Assembly (NCBI GenBank): GCA_963169105.1
Contig: OY720633.1
Location: 161,401,780-161,465,779 of the forward strand
Reading direction: 5' to 3'
Length of the DNA: 64,000 nucleotides
DNA from: Ceriagrion tenellum
Taxonomy: Eukaryota; Arthropoda; Insecta; Odonata; Coenagrionidae
The translations under genes were made by a program, and so were the position numbers. Below the pieces are notes generated by a model. It searched no databases, had not been told where the DNA came from, and saw only the letters and a program-made list of their open reading frames with translations. Shown here piece after piece: positions 59,806 to 64,000 of this stretch; position 1 is the first letter of the stretch, and each line of letters begins with the position of its first letter.

Positions 59806-60049
59806 CCTGAATGGCTAATAATAGGACGACTAAACGATCATCTTAAGATTCATCATGGAATACATCGCATGGAATTAGATAACTGGGACGAACACGCATG
59901 AAAGCCATTATAGTGGGGATAGATTTTGACAATGCAGACAGGAGAGAAGCACACGAGGATGATACAGAAAGGGATAGAAAGATGGTGTCTCACCGTAGAT
60001 GATCTGCGAAACTTGAATATAAATCATAGGAGGCCATAACCCATGGAGG
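59806..60049. other. No gene seen
   Basis: Short AT-rich stretch between the Penelope-like element and a purine-rich tract. Confidence 0.4.
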
Positions 60050-60345
60050 GTCGTAACGCCACAAGAAGAAGAAGATGAAGAAGTGAGCGGGAATGGAGTG
60101 GGAAAGAAAGGCCGACGGAAAAAGATAAAGGAGGGGAGAGGTAAGAGGTGAGTGGGCGGTGTTTTATTTGAGGAATGGGAGGCGGAAGGGGTAGAGGGGT
60201 GTTAAGGAGGATGACTTCTGAGTCCAGGAGGAAGAAAGAGAGAGAAAGAGGGAAATTTGCGGAAGAAAAAAAATAGGAAGGAGCGTGAGGGAAGACGAGG
60301 CAGGCAGAGGTCAACGGATGGGCGACTCAATGCGAGTGAAAGTTA
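60050..60345. other. Purine-rich tract
   Basis: G/A-rich plus strand (GAAGAAGAAG, GGAGGGGAG, GAGAGAAAGAGGG). The 96-codon minus frame is composition-driven. Confidence 0.45.
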
Positions 60346-63300
60346 GGATCCGCGATCTCAATTTTTAGCATTTTATGAAGACTCGCTTCTTTCTCAATGT
60401 CAGACCCTCATCATCGGAGCATGCACAGGGAATATTATGTAGGGAAGGATAACCGGTAAACTTCATTGCGCACTAGTAATATGGTAATGGATGCCAAGAT
60501 ATAAGCTGATGTATCTTCTAGCACGTACACTGTAGGACAAAGGTACGCTATTTGACCTTTGAGGATATTATCATGTCGTTAAACTCTGTGCATACGTTTA
60601 CAAAAACATGTCGTTTTTCTTACAAAGTATAACCCTAGATCGAACTTCTTCGACTTCTATCTCGTGAACATCATTACATTGAAGCGTGGTGTGGCATTAA
60701 ATGCTGCGAAAATTATCCATAAATTCTCGAAATCTAATTTTCTGAGTATCAGTATTTGTTATAGAGGAAGAAATACTTTCTTCACCTTGCTTCTAGTGTA
60801 ATGCTTTTGAGGAGAGTATTATAAATTCTTTCAGGTAAAAGTATATTAAGCAATGTGACAGGATGTTCAAAAGGGCCCGAGAATTGAATCAAGAATTTTG
60901 TTGATGTGAATTTCATGCAATCGTCTATATGTAAAAAAATACAATGACAGAAGAAGATCAATGGGTCAGGCACCTGCTTTTTGTAGCCTTAGCTTCCAGT
61001 TTAAACCGCAAAGGAATTAAGACGGGCAGCCATTGGCACTGGAGCTAAGTCAGGAAGCTGTATTTTGCAGTAAATGGTGACCTCAAAAATTTCCTCAAAA
61101 GTGCATATATGAATGAGTAGTCCTGTGCGACTTCAAAACCCCAATTAGTTCCGCCAATATTCTCGGATATTTGCAGAAATTTTGCATTAGAGTTAACTTT
61201 GCAAAAACATTTCGTCAGTACAAGAGGTTGTCCTAAGAAGATTTAATTTAGGGTGCTTAAACTATGAAAGAATTTAAGATGAGCGTAAGGTTTTCCTGGG
61301 CGAAAAGAGTGGGTAAAACCGCGCAGGAGCAAGTGCAGCTTAAAGAAAGGATTGCGGACCCATTTGTCAGATTCTCACATAAGAAAGCCGGTCATAAACA
61401 CAGAAATTACTCAGGATCCTTCGGGGGATAATAAGACCCTAACGCTGCTGTATTCAAAGAAGGAAAATTAGATGTGTGGGGTGCAGTATAAAAGAGGAAA
61501 ATTGAGCTCAAATTTTTTTCTAAGTTCTTTTGAGGCATTGCCAGGACCATTGACGTTTATCTGACATAGATCCGACCTCCACAACTGCACCTTGGTGGAA
61601 TTATTTTATAACAATGTGCTGAGGAGCGGAGCAGTGGAATTCCCAAGGGAAAGGAAGACTTGCAGTAAACGCATAAACTTTAAGCCCGAGGCTGGAAACC
61701 TTTGGCGGGAAATAATCCATTTTCTTTCGATTTAAGACTGTAATGAGCAAAAGCGTTGAGGAATACCTCAAGGAAGGTAGATGTGAGAAGGAATGGTCGT
61801 GTATTATGCATGAACTTTAATTCACGGCAATGAAAATGAGAATACTAGTTTGGGTAAAACTTCGGAAGAATGCGATTAGTTGTTTCGCTTCTAGTGGAAA
61901 GCACGTCTAATCCTGATGTAATCAAAGTTTCTTTTTTTCCTTCATCTTTTATTAATTTATATTCTCTTCAGAAAAGTTTGCACAGTGGGAGAAAAATTTC
62001 TTGCCTTTTTTATTTCCCTATTTCTTCTTTGGCTTTATTTCCTGAGGATGTCTTGCAAACCCTAGTAAAGATAAAAAAAGAACATTTGTGGAGCTGCTTA
62101 TACTAAAAAACCAAGAATTTTCAATTGTCTGGTATAGTGTTTTTTTCATTTGAAGTAATTAACGTCCTATTAACATGTATTTTCCAAATACTATAGAATG
62201 TTTTTAGTAGCTTATGAGACCAACAATTATTATGCATTGTATCTGAGCGAGTGATTGAAGAAAATTAACAGCTCACATGTATATGTGCTCATAAATTTTG
62301 TTGGATCTTGTAAAATAGGTTATTATGCCAGCTGGCATCGCAAATATCCTTTGAGAGTTCAAATTCTAAGTCATTTTTTAAATTTAAGATTTTATACCAA
62401 GGTTGTGTAATAAATGAAAACACATGTAAAATCATCAATACTGTGCGTTTATTATCAAGGCTCTAATTGTTACCATTGCATTATTTCAACGCAAAACTGT
62501 GATTTTCATTTTCTAGACGTGGCAAACAAGAGCGTAAAAATGCTCGGATTATGATTGTTGATTAGTTAGAGTCTGAAAGACACTATTTAAATACAAGCTG
62601 TCAACCAGAGTATTAAATCATGGATCGCTAAATGTAATAATATGGAATTGGTATAAATTGATATAATAGGGAATCAGTTCGAGTGTGTGGCTGTCAAACG
62701 CCGTTCCAATTAGTACGCTCACCAATCTGACATTTGAACGGAGGAACGAAGGTAGCCCTTTGTGGGACCACTTTGAAGTAAAAATTTAGATCTATATCAA
62801 GCAACATTGAATTTGTTCGCGTTGTTGCATGGACGAGAGGTAAAGCCATCAAATTGCTATGCGAAAATATGTCCCATCGTTTGCAGCATAAGCGTATTTT
62901 CTTAACTTCACATATTTTAAATGTACACTTCACAATAGATTAGCTGTAGGTCTTTTTTAGGATCTATTCATTAAGGTAAAATTAAAATGCCTGATAGTAA
63001 ACGTAAGAACCAATCCTTGCGTATGAATTTACCTATTTATGACCAAAAATTATAAACAATTGCTGTAAAAATTATAAAAATGTTACAACTTGAGTACTTT
63101 TCAAAAGTTGGTTCCATCTTTAGCGTGTTTTATAACGGAGATTTTCAATTATGCCTAGCCAATCCAAGGCAATCTACTTGAGTGTAAGAGCGGTCCCGAT
63201 CATCGTGATTCTTCAGCAGAAACAAAGTGCCCATACTCTGCCTTCTTAGTTCGACGTGTGCACCGCCTCTCGACGCTAATGACTTCCTCTACTTTTCTGC

Positions 63301-63380
63301 AAGTAAATAGTTGAGTAATACTTCGCGAAGTCGCTTACCGGGCAGAATAACGGGATAGAGAAGTTCCTCAGCGGAGAAGT
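60346..63380. other. No gene seen
   Basis: AT-rich DNA without supported frames or element ends. A 78-codon frame at 61870-62106 has no motif. Confidence 0.45.
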
Positions 63381-64000
63381 TTCCCTCTCTCTGCAGTGTT
63401 CCTGATATACCCTGTCCCTCCTTCTCCTTTCGCCCTTTCAACCTACTCACCTATCCCTGCCCACCCCTGTTCCTTTATCCCAGCCGCTCCCCACCACGCC
63501 CCCCCCTCCTCCAGCCCGCCAAAACCTCCCTCTGAATTATGCAGATGTGGCTCTGGTGGGATATTTCCGAGTGTCAAAACAGGGTAGGCGCTTTTTCCAT
63601 GCCATTTTTGTTTACACTAAGTTTTTCCTCTCGCCCTTTAACTTTCTTCCATTAGCACTCTCCTCTCCCCTTCTCGAGTTCTGGAATAAGTGACTCTCCC
63701 TCCTCATCCCTTCCAGCATCTTTGCTCTCCATATCTCAACCCCATCCCTTCTCCCTCCACCCTCCCCCGCTTGAAATGGATACTGTCTCCGGGAATCCGC
63801 AAGGGACGAGAGCGGGGGTTGGAAGCTTTTAGTCTTCTAAAACTGCTGCCTTTGCAAGAATAATGAGAAAATGACGTCGTGTACTTTAACTTTATCTATC
63901 GGCCGTGAAAATGATGATGGCTTCTCGTTATTTAAATGAATTACCTACCATATGGCGATGGCATTACCCAATTATCTGATTAGATGGAAGTTTTCCTTCC
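63381..64000. other. Pyrimidine-rich GC island to window end
   Basis: C/T-rich plus strand at 63405-63770 with CCCC runs; a 63-codon frame is P/S-rich only. AT-rich again from about 63840. Confidence 0.4.

Noticed and set aside
60360..60425. Hammerhead-like motif (GATGATGAGGG ... GAGAAAG)
   Set aside because: No self-pairing helix II and no helix I; the match is only to short phrases.
1..64000. CRISPR arrays, bacterial operons, rRNA genes, viral genomes
   Set aside because: No regularly spaced repeats, no compact coding, no rRNA signature and no set of viral genes; the window is eukaryotic repeat-rich DNA.

Overview
The window looks like non-coding DNA from an arthropod, most likely an insect. 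It is AT-rich, has no long intact reading frame and no recognisable host exon, and is dense with decayed eukaryotic transposable elements: non-LTR retrotransposons, Penelope-like elements (PLEs), P-, Tigger/pogo- and piggyBac-type DNA transposons, a long-inverted-repeat DNA transposon, and tRNA-derived SINEs. Nothing bacterial is visible (no operons, ribosome binding sites or CRISPR). I cannot name the species. The window is best read as intergenic or large-intron sequence.

Layout. 0.4-0.8 kb: 3' scrap of a non-LTR reverse transcriptase. 2.34-2.53 kb: a small inverted-repeat element with target duplications. 11.7 and 14.7 kb: inverted pairs of hammerhead-ribozyme-like motifs. 12.7-13.1 kb: non-LTR RT fragment. 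16.3-17.5 kb (minus): 5' region and endonuclease domain of a non-LTR element. 24.5-25.1 kb: piggyBac-type non-autonomous element. 26.4-26.9 kb: PLE GIY-YIG fragment with terminal repeat. 28.6-29.9 kb: SINE-like head and non-LTR RT 3' half. 37.5-41.3 kb: a P-superfamily element lacking transposase, carrying a perfect 96-bp palindromic insertion at 39.1-39.4 kb. 42.1-44.7 kb: a Tigger element with complete ends and a broken transposase. 48.4-52.7 kb: a 4.26-kb element with 833-bp, almost identical inverted arms and a broken gene of an uncharacterised family. 58.1-59.8 kb (minus): a Penelope-like element with inverted terminal repeats, RT and GIY-YIG domains.

The most interesting signal is a set of small inverted-repeat elements whose arms carry a hammerhead-like core (CTGANGA, helix II, GAAA, a self-complementary or near-self-complementary helix III, cleavage site, helix I). 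The clearest, at 39.1-39.4 kb, has two intact-looking cores facing each other, 15-bp target duplications and a one-sided 33-bp tail. A second element at 2.3-2.5 kb has the same layout and a recognisably similar tail. The coding PLE at 58-59.8 kb has the same layout around an RT gene. I infer that the small ones are non-autonomous, ribozyme-bearing relatives of PLEs. The next best target is the long-inverted-repeat element at 48.4-52.7 kb, whose superfamily I cannot assign with confidence.

Between elements the sequence is plain AT-rich DNA broken by short GC-rich islands with strong purine/pyrimidine strand bias (near 4.0, 11.2, 24.1, 34.4, 47.2, 55.8, 60.2 and 63.6 kb). The predicted reading frames in these islands look like composition artefacts. 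All calls come from reading by eye; identity and homology statements need alignment to confirm.
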